NCBI RefSeq assembly: GCF_020076305.1 | Contig: NZ_JAIQXE010000001.1 | Coordinates: 1,116,001 to 1,180,000, forward strand | Origin: Flavihumibacter profundi | GTDB lineage: Bacteria; Bacteroidota; Bacteroidia; Chitinophagales; Chitinophagaceae | Direction: 5' to 3' | Length of the DNA: 64,000 bases | In this document: positions 1-8,900 of the stretch, in pieces | Position numbering within the stretch: position 1 is the stretch's first letter | Layout of the letters: the number at the start of each line of letters is the position of its first letter | Translations under genes and position numbers: made by a program | The notes under the pieces: generated by a model | The model's database searches: none | Told to the model about the DNA's origin: nothing | What the model saw: the letters and a program-made list of their open reading frames with translations, nothing else

Positions 1-409
1 TAAAGTTTTGACCGTACTTGTTTTTTTTGTAGCAGGCTTACCAGGTTCATTTGAAAAGAATCCAATTTCCCCATTTCTAATTTTATCATTAAACTTATCC
101 TGAATGGGATCGCTGGTTTCCTCCAAATTAAATCCATATGACATCATACCATCAGGATCAATAAACCGAATCGGATTATTGTATGCATAGGTATAAGAAG
201 ACAACCTTCGGGCCCATTTCTGCTAATGGATCAATCACATGCCACCGGCCAATTTGTGCGTCATAGTTTCTTTCTCCATAATCATACAATTCTAAACCAC
301 CTCCGTCAGAGAACTCTTTCTCATTCTTCTCCTTGCCGCTATATTCGTATTTGTTATCGAGTTTCCCTGCTGCCTTGGTGGATATGCCAGCCATGGTAAG
401 TCCGAACAC
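1..409 (-). pseudogene. Partial, frameshifted orphan RHS tip
   Basis: This is the C-terminal core of an RHS protein running off the left edge. It starts at FGLTMAGIS and carries the usual [21 protein letters not shown] and [13 protein letters not shown] core motifs. The normal YYP codons in front of FGLTMAG are replaced by unrelated sequence. After DPLAEMG the frame breaks near 208-214: one extra C in the run ggccc moves the reading to an early stop. Dropping that base restores [19 protein letters not shown] and a long open toxin region down to position 1. The downstream toxin domain is outside the window. It is either a real pseudogene or a sequencing error. Confidence 0.75.
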
Positions 410-537
410 CTTTCCATTCGCTATACATTACACTGTCACAGATGCACAGATAATTATCCTGCACGTGTTTAATTCCTACCAGAAATCGATGGCGTAACTC
501 CGTGAGCAAGCAAATACTATAGATTAAAGCCTATAAC

Positions 538-891
538 TCAAATAAGCCTCCCCGAATCCAATGCATTTTGCAATACCATAATTGTAAATGTGGTATGCTT
601 ATGTCTCTTAGCAATTTTTTTTACATATTCTGATTCCCTTCCTAAAAAAAAGGACATAACAGCAACTAAAGACGAGCCTACTGGATAGCCATATTTATTC
701 CAATTAAAGCTAGAATAGTCAATATTAAACTCTTCTACAAAACGGCTAATAAACAAATCAGCATCTACATCAAATATATTCAACTCGGTTTCTATATTCG
801 TATTTAGACTCAATGGCTCAACGTATTTTATTTTTTGCTGTTTGCAGAAATTACGAATAAATAATTCCAACTTAGGATTAACGAGTTCCAT
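538..891 (-). CDS. DUF1493-like immunity protein for the adjacent RHS tip
   Basis: A 117-residue soluble protein without signal peptide or membrane segment. It starts 6 bases after the stop of the RHS tip at 898-1896, which is the usual place for a cognate immunity gene. The layout resembles small DUF1493-type proteins: an acidic middle (ELNIFDVDADLFISRFVEEF) followed by a tyrosine/phenylalanine-rich stretch (NIDYSSFNWNKYGYP). Family membership is a visual judgement. Being cytosolic, it implies that the partner toxin acts inside the cell. The coding sequence is clearly AT-rich compared with the long rhs gene. Confidence 0.65.
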   Translation of the reverse strand: MELVNPKLELFIRNFCKQQKIKYVEPLSLNTNIETELNIFDVDADLFISRFVEEFNIDYSSFNWNKYGYPVGSSLVAVMSFFLGRESEYVKKIAKRHKHTTFTIMVLQNALDSGRLI

Positions 892-897
892 TTATTA

Positions 898-1896
898 CTA
901 TTTACCCAGTCTTATTAACCACGGTTCTATTTTATTTGCATATATCCACATCATCGGGTTCGATCCAGAATAATGTTGCTCAATCTGGTTTACTGATTGC
1001 CCTTCGTTAATGATTTTATTGTAATAGTATGCATTATCTATTGTCTCTGTTGCAAAAGAGACTCCGCTAAGAGCACCTCCAACAATCCGCCCACCATGTT
1101 GCCATCCTAGTCGGCGCAATTGAATGGAAAGAAAGCTGGTATATGGCTTTGCTCCTGGCATTGCAATTCCTCGTCCATAATTCCCAACTAACCATGTTGG
1201 TACATTTGCTAATCCCTTTTTATCAAAATAAAAATCTGTCACTGCCAGACCTAATGCACTCCAATCTCTGATGGTTGAGTTAACATCTTCAAAAGAACTC
1301 TCCCCTGTTTCAGGTTCTTTTAGCCATGACCAACTTGCATTCTCTCCTAACTGAACTACCCGACCACCTGATTTATATGTTCGCTTGTCGCTCCCATTTC
1401 CCCAATATTCTAAGTCGTCACTTTTCAGATCAGACGCTGATTTCACGTTGGGATCCCAATACACGCGACCATCTTTTTTGTTATGAACCCAATCATTTAG
1501 CCCTGCATTCGATGTGAAGCCGCGAGAACCATCATTGTGTGATTTAGCCTCCACCATTGCATCCCAACTCGATTTTTTTGTTCGACCTTGGCCGGCATCA
1601 ACCCACAATGGTTCCATACCCTTAGGATCAACAAATAACAGAGGATTATTGAATACATAATTGTAAGGAGAATGATTATTCATCTTATCCGCCAATGGAT
1701 CTACCACATGCCACCTTCCGATCTGCTGATCATACATCCGCGCACCATAGTCGTACCAGTCGAGACCGCTGTTGTCGCCGAACTCTTTCTCCTGCTTTTC
1801 CTTGCCGTTGTATTCAAACTTGTTATCTAGTTTCCCCATGGCCTTGGAACTAATCCCCGCCATTGTTAGCCCGAACGGATAGTAATCAAAATTCAT
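898..1896 (-). CDS. Orphan RHS tip with unrecognised C-terminal toxin domain
   Basis: A 332-residue protein. Residues 1-6 (MNFDYY) lead into the conserved RHS core ([13 protein letters not shown] ... [21 protein letters not shown] ... [13 protein letters not shown]), ending near residue 95. The remaining 235 residues match no family I can name. They contain a Trp/Gly-rich first half ([30 protein letters not shown]) and a more hydrophobic, glycine-rich end ([26 protein letters not shown]). The start is an ATG directly before DYYPFG, shared with the tip at 15056. A predicted immunity gene follows after 6 bases. There is no export signal, as expected for a silent cassette that must recombine with a full-length rhs gene. 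Confidence 0.75.
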   Translation of the reverse strand: MNFDYYPFGLTMAGISSKAMGKLDNKFEYNGKEKQEKEFGDNSGLDWYDYGARMYDQQIGRWHVVDPLADKMNNHSPYNYVFNNPLLFVDPKGMEPLWVDAGQGRTKKSSWDAMVEAKSHNDGSRGFTSNAGLNDWVHNKKDGRVYWDPNVKSASDLKSDDLEYWGNGSDKRTYKSGGRVVQLGENASWSWLKEPETGESSFEDVNSTIRDWSALGLAVTDFYFDKKGLANVPTWLVGNYGRGIAMPGAKPYTSFLSIQLRRLGWQHGGRIVGGALSGVSFATETIDNAYYYNKIINEGQSVNQIEQHYSGSNPMMWIYANKIEPWLIRLGK

Positions 1897-2010
1897 TTTT
1901 GGCTAGGATTACCATTTCTCCGGCAACCACTTTTCAGCTATCTCGAAGAACTTCTTACCGCTTCCAAAATATTTCATTTTTTTTGGAAAGAAAAAAAATG
2001 ATTCATTTTC
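1897..2010 (-). repeat. Type B leader in front of an RHS tip
   Basis: On the minus strand this leader resembles those at about 13500-13659 and 14890-15055. Shared blocks are a TATTTTGG-like start, a purine-rich AAG..GTTCTT(C/T)GAGAT(A/G)GCTGA section and CCTAGCCAAAAATG at the tip start (the last only here and at 15056). It may be the 3' end of a lost upstream gene, since a short frame ends in KFFEIAEKWLPEKW. Confidence 0.6.
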
Positions 2011-2059
2011 AGGACTTAAGGAATGAATTGACTCTTCACACTGTTTTTTAATATTTGGC

Positions 2060-2290
2060 TTGGCAACCTTAATTGAACAACGGGAACAAGAACCCACCAC
2101 CGGCACCGAACTCGGCAACAACTGCTACAAAATACGCCTAGACATTACCTCCCAAGGAAAAGGAAAATCCGGTGGCGCTCGCTTCATCACTCATGTGCGT
2201 ATCACTTGCAATACCGTCTACCTGCTCTCCATCTATGACAATGACAAGAACGAATTGGAAAATATCGCAGATAATATCATCAAAAAATGA
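2060..2290 (+). pseudogene. 5'-truncated RelE/HigB-type toxin fragment
   Basis: The frame reads PTTGTELGNNCYKIRL, then QGKGKSGGARFITHVRI and TVYLLSIYD. This is the typical C-terminal two thirds of a type II RelE/HigB-family mRNA interferase (G..LG...YKIRL, SKGKGKSGGARVIT, VYLLSIYDK). About 40 N-terminal residues are missing; the frame starts abruptly near the type B leader on the other strand. No antitoxin gene is adjacent. Codon use is more GC-rich than in the neighbouring immunity genes. It is probably a dead remnant left by island turnover. Confidence 0.65.
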
Positions 2291-2342
2291 TTGAAAAAAT
2301 TAGATTGATACCCACTCTAATTGGAACACACCATTAAAATAC

Positions 2343-2900
2343 TCATTTAACAATCGCATGATTATTGCTATCTGAAATCAGTGAAGGTCCAACTCTATTA
2401 GGTACTGGTGGCGTTAAATGATTATCCTCTACAATTTTTTTTGCGCCATCTTTAAAGTATTCAACTTTCTTGTCAAGCTTGCCCTCCTCAGTATAATATT
2501 CCCAAATCCCTAGTTGATACCCGTTTTTATAGCTCCCCTTTTGAGCAATTTTATCTTTATCATAATAAATAATCCATTTTCCTTCACGTTGTCCATTTTT
2601 TAAGTTCCCTATTGACGATATTGTACCGTCTTCAAAATAACCAATCGATTCACCAGTAAGGCTATCGTTGATGTAAGTATCATGCGACGTCACCCTTCCG
2701 CTATCATCATAACTAACCCACAAGCCTTGCTTCTTGTCATTAATCACAGCGCCAATAACTCTTGTACTCCCATCAGGCATTTCTTTAACTACCAATTTGC
2801 CTTCTGTTTTGGGTTCCTTCTGATTACATGAGGCACTAACGCCAATAATAAATATTAGACAGACCGCAACTATAATATTATCATTTATTCTTTTTCGCAT
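2343..2900 (-). CDS. YwqK/MORN-repeat lipoprotein, predicted immunity protein
   Basis: A 185-residue protein. Residues 1-26 form a lipoprotein signal (hydrophobic [11 protein letters not shown], then SASC as lipobox). The mature part has MORN-like repeats of about 24 residues with G.W..Y motifs ([36 protein letters not shown]), the pattern of the YwqK antitoxin family. The gene start overlaps the 3' end of the tip at 2881-3852 by 20 bases, so the two are probably translationally coupled. A lipid-anchored immunity protein implies that the cognate toxin acts in the periplasm. Function is inferred from position and repeat type. Confidence 0.8.
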   Translation of the reverse strand: MRKRINDNIIVAVCLIFIIGVSASCNQKEPKTEGKLVVKEMPDGSTRVIGAVINDKKQGLWVSYDDSGRVTSHDTYINDSLTGESIGYFEDGTISSIGNLKNGQREGKWIIYYDKDKIAQKGSYKNGYQLGIWEYYTEEGKLDKKVEYFKDGAKKIVEDNHLTPPVPNRVGPSLISDSNNHAIVK

Positions 2901-3852
2901 CTTGCTTATAATGTTCTGTGTATTGGTTAGTGTTTTTCAATTTATCAAGCTGCGCAGAAATGTTTATATATTTTGAGTTCTGACCTTGACCTAATACATC
3001 ATGATCTCTTGCTGCACTATTCCTAACCATTTCCAATTGCTTTCGGTAGGCTTCTGTTCCAGGTTTTAATGTGCCGTCCACTGCCTGCTTTTCAATATTT
3101 TGAACACGGTTAACATTGGGATCCACATGAACTGTCAGTTCATGTGCCAGCGTATTGGTAGATGATGATTCCGAACGACTTTCATCCAGATTTACCAAAT
3201 AGGTTACACCTTTTCTTATATCATAATCCTTATTATCGCCAATCTCATTATCATAATTATCTCTTTCATACTCTCTGGTAAGCCCCTCTCTAGGAAGGCC
3301 TCCCGCCCCAGGGCTTTCAGGATTTATTTCCTCACTTTTACTACTCGCAAGCACCAAATTATCTTTGGCCCTTGATCCCTCTTTATTAAAGTTGAATGTA
3401 GTGGTCTTTCCATCAACTGTGACCTTAATACTTTGACCTTTATGCATGAACTGAGCAATAAGCTTATACCCATCTTTGGTCGACAATAAATTCTTTAACG
3501 CATTTACATTGTCTTTACCCTTCAATCTACTTGGGTCGACATCTCGTCCATCCATATCATTAAATAACACTGGGTTATTGAGTGAATAATTATAGGGCGT
3601 TTGAGAGTAGTATTTTTCGACTAGTGGATCTATTACATGCCACCTTCCAATTTGCGGATCGTACATCCTGGCGCCATAGTCATACATTTCAAGGCCACCG
3701 CCATCACTAAACTCTTTCTCCTGTTTTTCCTTGCCGTTGTACTCAAACTTGTTGTCGAGCTTCCCTGCAGCTCTGGAACTGATCCCCGCCATTGTTAGCC
3801 CGAACGGATAGTAATGATTTCCGTTACGACTTGAGAGCGGATTGTCTTTCAA
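2881..3852 (-). CDS. Orphan RHS tip with HExxxH metallopeptidase-like domain
   Basis: A 323-residue protein. The leader [13 protein letters not shown] comes before [15 protein letters not shown] and the standard core (residues 14-100, ending NDMDGRDVD). The toxin part contains AHELTVHVD with H237, E238 and H242, an HExxxH spacing, followed by [12 protein letters not shown]. HExxxH is the zinc motif of M49 dipeptidyl peptidase III rather than the common HExxH. The start is TTG in the context CTTTGAAAG, shared with the tips at 10291 and 17321. The partner at 2343-2900 is a lipoprotein, consistent with a periplasmic peptidase-like toxin. The catalytic assignment is an inference from the motif. 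Confidence 0.75.
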   Translation of the reverse strand: MKDNPLSSRNGNHYYPFGLTMAGISSRAAGKLDNKFEYNGKEKQEKEFSDGGGLEMYDYGARMYDPQIGRWHVIDPLVEKYYSQTPYNYSLNNPVLFNDMDGRDVDPSRLKGKDNVNALKNLLSTKDGYKLIAQFMHKGQSIKVTVDGKTTTFNFNKEGSRAKDNLVLASSKSEEINPESPGAGGLPREGLTREYERDNYDNEIGDNKDYDIRKGVTYLVNLDESRSESSSTNTLAHELTVHVDPNVNRVQNIEKQAVDGTLKPGTEAYRKQLEMVRNSAARDHDVLGQGQNSKYINISAQLDKLKNTNQYTEHYKQDAKKNK

Positions 3853-3917
3853 AGATCTTCAAGAGCTTTAAAAATAGCATATTTAGGCAATATTAGTATG
3901 TGTTTGAGCCGGGGTAT
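3853..3917 (-). repeat. Type A leader in front of an RHS tip
   Basis: On the minus strand the leader contains ATATTGCCTAAATATGCT, a T run, and GATCTTTGAAAGACAATCC. It matches the segment between the recombinase stop and the tip at 10226-10330 and, less closely, 17277-17360. It directly follows the recombinase remnant, as at 10.2 kb. Confidence 0.7.
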
Positions 3918-4100
3918 TTATCCAAATAACTTATCCTGTGCCTGGGATATTTCTCGATTGGAATAGTCTTGAGCTAAAGTAACAGCCCAGTAATTTTCAT
4001 TACTACCGCAGCATTGCATAATAATTTCCGAACTATTATTTGGGGAACTCACATGGCAAGTAAACACTTAATGAAATCCTTCGCATACTGCAGAAAGTCA
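3918..4100 (-). pseudogene. Decayed 3' end of a tyrosine recombinase
   Basis: Read on the minus strand, the last 22 codons encode VTLAQDYSNREISQAQDKLF, almost identical in DNA and protein to the end of the recombinase at 9566-10225. Further upstream the DNA still matches (CAGTATGCGAAGGATT, GAGTTCC, ATAGTTCGGAAATTAT), but several indels destroy the frame over the HxxR and Tyr region. Similarity fades near 4100. The remnant is followed by the same leader and an RHS tip, just like the better preserved copy. It shows that recombinase tail, leader and tip have travelled or been duplicated as a unit. Confidence 0.8.
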
Positions 4101-4243
4101 TATCGTAGCACAATTGAATGTTTAGTAATTTTTCACAATAACTTAAATTCAAATAAAAAATTAATTTTTAAACACGGTACAGCTACGACAATATAATTTA
4201 GAAGGATTACCTTAACTATATAATATTTAAAGACAAAAATTCG

Positions 4244-4465
4244 TCAAAGAGGTCTAAATTCATTTTTTGCAACTAAAACGATTACTCCATTGATTTCAAT
4301 TGGCTCAACAACTACAAAAGTGCCTGGGAGAAATTCCCAGATTTCATCTTCTGGATTATAAATATCTAATCCCTCAACTTCGTAAACATTTTTTTCTAAT
4401 TCAGTAGCAGGCACGGGTCTATATACTATAGTCCCCTCATTTAACAACCGTATATATATATTCAT
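4244..4465 (-). CDS. Small immunity protein for the colicin-E5-like tip
   Basis: A 73-residue acidic protein beginning MNIYIRLLNEGT and containing YRPVPATELEKNVYEV and DEIWEFLPGTFVVVE. The ATG at 4465 lies 4 bases after the stop of the broken toxin frame (4470). A longer frame reaching 4558 only runs back through the toxin and is rejected. Similar short proteins (IRLL.EGT..fRP, EWEFLPG) often follow RNase-type RHS tips in Bacteroidota, which I recall but cannot search here. No signal peptide, so a cytosolic toxin is expected, matching an RNase. Confidence 0.75.
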   Translation of the reverse strand: MNIYIRLLNEGTIVYRPVPATELEKNVYEVEGLDIYNPEDEIWEFLPGTFVVVEPIEINGVIVLVAKNEFRPL

Positions 4466-4469
4466 AGGC

Positions 4470-5389
4470 TTAATATAAAAAATCAAGTTTGCCGACATGA
4501 AGAAGTTCCTTTGTGACATCATCAATAACCACTGATTGGCCCGTTGTTGGATGCACATACCTTGAAGCAGGGTTACCTTTATGTACTAAATTCACAGCAT
4601 CAAATCGTTTGCCTTTCGTTACAGCTTCAGTGATCTGTTCTGGAGTCCATCCTCTCTCTGAAAGTTGACTGGCCCATTTGGCGTCTGTTTTAAACGCACC
4701 ATAAATCCAACTACTTCCACCATTTGCTGCTGTTTTAGTGGCAATTGCTTCAGTATGACTTGAAATCAAATATTCTTCAACTGTTCCAAGGGATATGCCA
4801 AAAGCACCCATTCTCCAACCCAATTTATCATTCTGATTGAACCTTCAATGTAATCACCATTTTCGAATGCTGCATATGCTTTACCGGATTGATACCAGCC
4901 GGGAATTAGGTAATCTGAAGTACCATTTGCTGCCTCCTTAACTGAAAGTTTGTTTTTTCGTGCTGAAGTATTTTCTTTTTTAGATTGATTCTTATTCCTT
5001 TTTTCCGGATCGCCGGCTTCACCTGATTGCTCTAATTCATTCCTTGCATTACTTAAAAAATTCGAAATCTCATTAAGTTCACTAGTGACTGCACCTCCAT
5101 TTGCATTCATGGTCCATTTGCCATCAGGATCAATAAATCGGAGCGGGTTGTTTAAAACATAATTATAAGGCGACCATTTTCTACCTAATTCAGCCATTGG
5201 ATCAATTACATTCCATCTTCCAATCTGCGTATCGTACATCCTTGCGCCATAATCGTACAAATCCAATCCCCCGCCATCACTGAACTCTTTATCCTGTTTC
5301 TCTTTTCCATTGTACTCAAACTTGTTGTCGAGTTTCCCTGCGGATTTAGAACTGATCCCTGCCATGGTTAACCCGAACGGATAGTAATG
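4470..5389 (-). pseudogene. Orphan RHS tip with colicin-E5-like RNase domain, frameshifted
   Basis: The first frame (from [12 protein letters not shown] at 5365) carries the full RHS core to FIDPDGKW and a charged linker ([12 protein letters not shown]) and stops at 4766. The toxin end is in another frame (4470-4823): ERGWTPEQITEAVTKGKR and YVHPTTGQSVVIDD, then LHVGKLDFLY. This is the RGWT...YVHP.TGQSVV..VT pattern of colicin-E5-related ribonucleases, which cut tRNA anticodons. The frames overlap between 4766 and 4823 and differ by one base step, so a single indel near 4800-4850 separates core and toxin. An in-frame stop (TAG) lies just upstream of the core, so no longer start exists. The immunity gene is intact. 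Confidence 0.75.
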
Positions 5390-5390
5390 C

Positions 5391-5415
5391 GTATGCTATT
5401 TTATAAATAGCATAC
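5391..5415. repeat. Perfect 11-bp inverted repeat between immunity gene and next tip
   Basis: The arms gtatgctattt (5391-5401) and aaatagcatac (5405-5415) are separated by 3 bases. The repeat covers the stop codon of the immunity gene at 5396 and ends just before the conserved tip start. The core TATGCTATTT also occurs in the type A leader (A-TATGCTATTTTTA). It may be a weak terminator or a remnant of the leader; no U-run follows. Confidence 0.5.
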
Positions 5416-5911
5416 CTTTTTCTATTTCAAACTTCCAATCATTTTTAAAATATGAAATTTCATATTCCAACTTTGTTTCGTTTTGAAAATAAAAAAAATC
5501 AATATTAATTCGTGCATAAGAAATATTTCCTTTTAAGCACCAAGAATACTTAAAAAAATGTGTGTCAATAAAGTGATGAAATAAGGATTCCAAATCATTC
5601 TTTGGGTTATTATTAATTCTTGTTATAATTTTTCCAGTTTTGTCTTTTTTGATTTCTACATTTACAAGCACTCCATTAGTTATACCATCTTCATTGCAAA
5701 GTTTCACATATTTCAATACATCATTACTATTAAGTAAATCTGACTTTAATTGAGGCCCGCTTAAAAATAATATTTTTTTACTTTTTGAAACTTTAGGTAA
5801 AATATTTATTTGTGCGCCTTGGATTAATTGATCTGTTTTTTGAGCATAAATATTTTCCGGAAAACAAATTATTGACAATATATAAAATTGTATCACATAG
5901 GAATACTTCAT
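5396..5911 (-). CDS. Secreted immunity protein of the long RHS protein
   Basis: A 171-residue protein with an N-terminal signal peptide (VIQFYILSIICFPENIYA, cleavage near AQK at 23-25). The rest is a soluble lysine- and asparagine-rich protein (LFHHFIDTHFFKYSW, ISYFKNDWKFEIEKG) of no recognised family. It starts 8 bases after the stop of the rhs gene at 5920-9573 and is on the same strand, so it is the expected immunity partner of that RHS toxin. Export to the periplasm suggests the toxin acts there. The gene is very AT-rich. Confidence 0.75.
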   Translation of the reverse strand: MKYSYVIQFYILSIICFPENIYAQKTDQLIQGAQINILPKVSKSKKILFLSGPQLKSDLLNSNDVLKYVKLCNEDGITNGVLVNVEIKKDKTGKIITRINNNPKNDLESLFHHFIDTHFFKYSWCLKGNISYARINIDFFYFQNETKLEYEISYFKNDWKFEIEKGMLFIK

Positions 5912-5919
5912 ACCAAAAA

Positions 5920-8900
5920 CTATTTATTAGATGTAATAATTTTTACTGGCTGATCGGCACTATAACTTAGTACAATATCCCGTATTCTTGCGACACCGCT
6001 GCTATTTGCTTTTAGCCAGCCAGGGTTCCCAGGGCCATTTAAAGAGTGGTTAACATTTATAGCTTTACCAGTAGACCAAATATTATAAACAGTTCTTGCA
6101 TATCCAATTGGCAAGAAAACATTCCGATTTCCATTATACAATTCGGAAAGATACATTGCAGTTCTTTCCCCGATTTCATCTTTCCCCGTGTAACAAAAAG
6201 CCCAAATTAGATTACCCCCCTTTTTAACTTTTTGTCCTATATTTTTAAATAGTTGAACCTCTCTATTACTAGTTGTCATTTCATCATTTGGATTTCTATT
6301 TAAATAATTTCTAAACTCGTTAGTTGATACTGACTCATCATCCCTATTTACATTTCTAATATCATAAATGTTAAACCAAGACTGTCCTTTTGCGCTTGCT
6401 CCATGATTCGAAATAACTAGATTATCCAATGAATTATCTTTAAAAGCTTCGAGAGCGTTTGAGGCAAGGTTTAGATTCGCAACCGAAAATACAGCCCACG
6501 CACCATAGGATGGCTTTTTATCATCTGCGTTTATGGAAAGTCTATCTTTTTCATTTTTATTTACATCAATAATGACATTTTTTGCTTTACCTGAGAGTAC
6601 TAATAAGGCTGATTTAGCATCTTCATTTGTAAATTTCACACCATCCCCAATTTCAACAACTTCCATACCATTTGGATCGTATAATCGAATTGGATTATTC
6701 AATACTGAAGCATAGCATGAAATATTATCGTAATCATCCGCTAGAGGATCAATATTTTGCCATCTTCCGATTTCTGCATCGAAGTTTCTTGCACCGAAGT
6801 CATAGGTTTCTAAACCTGTTCCATCACTGAATTCTTTATTGTTGAGCTCCTTACCATTAAACTTGTATTTGTTATCAAACTTACTTGCCGCCTTGCTGGA
6901 TATCCCCGTCATTGTTAGCCCGAACGGATAGTAATGCGTCTCCTCCAGAATCGGACCCGGCGTATGGGTAACTACAAGATTGTCAAAGAACACATTGATA
7001 TTGCTCTCGTTGCTGACGTAAATATAAATATATCCGCTCTTATTTATGGTAATTGGTGTTGTCGTGAATTTTGAGTGGGTCTGGGTTACGGCATTGCTGC
7101 CAACAGGGTCAATATCTCCGCTCACGTATTTCCACTGGTCATCAAACAACATGTAATTCAAAAAGGCCTTTGGCTTTCCTGAGCCTGCATTATTATTTGT
7201 GAGGAAAGTATTGATGCCCGATACATTTCCGCTGATTCCGGTCAGGCCTGAAGCATCGATCTTTCCTGCGGGGAATCCTGATCCAGCCAAAAGGGCGGTT
7301 ATGATATCGGCTGCCACCAGTGGATAAAGGGTACTTGGTGTAGTGCCACCGGTATTGTAAAAAGACTTAGCCAGGATTTTTATACTATCACCAGCCATTA
7401 CTTTCAAAACAATTCCCAGACCACTGTTCTGTCCGGATATGGCACCGCTGACTTTGTAGAATTTCTGGTTAAAGTCAGTTTGTGAAGCGCCTGAAACTGA
7501 ACTGACCAGGGTACGACGGCTGTCGGTTATGCTGTAATATTTTGACTCGTTGGCAACGGTTGAATCTTCTAAAGTTGCCATTGGGTAACACATGGCTTCT
7601 TTTTGCTCGGTAAGTACAGACCTTGTATTGCCCAGATGGTCCTTCAGGAAATAATCATAAATAAAGCGGATGGGCTGGGCTGTACAAGTGGCTGTTGTTG
7701 CCTGCTCCAGTCGAATCCGGCCCTCTTCAAATCCAAGGTACAGCAAACGGTCACTGTAATTCATGGCACTAAGGCCTGAAGCAGAATACAACTTGCTTTC
7801 ATATGCCGCAGCTCCCAGGTAGAGGGTGGTAGTAGTTATATTACTTATAACATTACCCGTTGGTGTTGGTACTGAAACAGCGGAATCAAAAGTCACTTTC
7901 TTCAATTTGGTACCCATAGCGTCATAGCTATAGGTAATTGATCCCTTGGTTGTAGTAAAGTCATCCTTCTTTGCACTGATCACCAGGGGCAAATTCAAAT
8001 AGTTATAGGTGATATTGCTGATCCTTTTGTTTTTATCTATTGTAAGGTTACCGTTTACGTCATAGGCGTAGTCATCTGAACCTGTATTCTTGTCTGACAG
8101 GTCTCCCTGGTTGGCATTGGCCATCCCGGCATCAGTAACCGAAGCCAGCCGGTTGCTGTTATTGGAAATATATGCGTATGTAATATTATCAATGGTGGTA
8201 CCATTCGCACCATTAGCCCAACCTTTCTGGATCATGGCTTTAATGTTTCCATTATAATCGTAGGCGGTGTTGGGATCGGTACCATTGCCCATGGTTACGG
8301 AATAATCTTCGCCGGAGTTTCCTGCAAATCCTGCAGACATTATCCGGTTTACAGCATCATAGCCATAACTGAAGGAGCGGGTAACTCCATCGCCCTTGCT
8401 GCGCCAAACTGCGCCTTTAATGTTTCCATTGTATAACCCGGTGCCAAAGTTCTTATCCGGAGAAGCTTTATCATAGCCCAACTCCATCCCAAACCACTTG
8501 CCGGTTATATTCGCCGCGGAGGGCACGAAGTCCTTATTGATTGAAAGTAACCAACCCCTGATATTGTATTGGTAATCGTTAATTGCCAATGTACCGCCAA
8601 GCGTTTTTTGGCTTGCCTGGCCCAGTGCATCATATTTCACCTGGCTAACTGTTTTCCAGGCACTGTAGGCAGCTCCATTGACCTGCGGATGTTTCAACAT
8701 TTTGTCTGTTTGCGTCACCCGCCATAAACTGTCGTAACTATAACGTGTCCATATTTCATGTTCCTGCCCGCTTGTTCCATTTTTTTGTACCAGGGCCTGG
8801 ACTGCCGGGCTGCCATTGTAACAATAAAGCGTGGTGAGTATGTCGGTTCCGGTAGTGATGTTAATGGATTTGGTTTGAATGACTCTTCCTTTTTTGTCGT

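Noticed and set aside
3121-3150. HELTVH as a canonical HExxH zinc site
   Set aside because: The two His are separated by four residues (E-L-T-V), so it is HExxxH, not HExxH.
4014-4196. 60-codon plus-strand frame
   Set aside because: It is antisense to the decayed recombinase remnant and has no family motifs.
4244-4558. Longer 104-codon version of the immunity gene
   Set aside because: The first 31 codons run antisense-free through the toxin 3' end in another frame; the ATG at 4465 gives a compact protein with the normal immunity spacing.
4766-4823. Programmed frameshift in the E5-like tip
   Set aside because: No slippery heptamer or following stem-loop is evident at the overlap; an ordinary indel is simpler.
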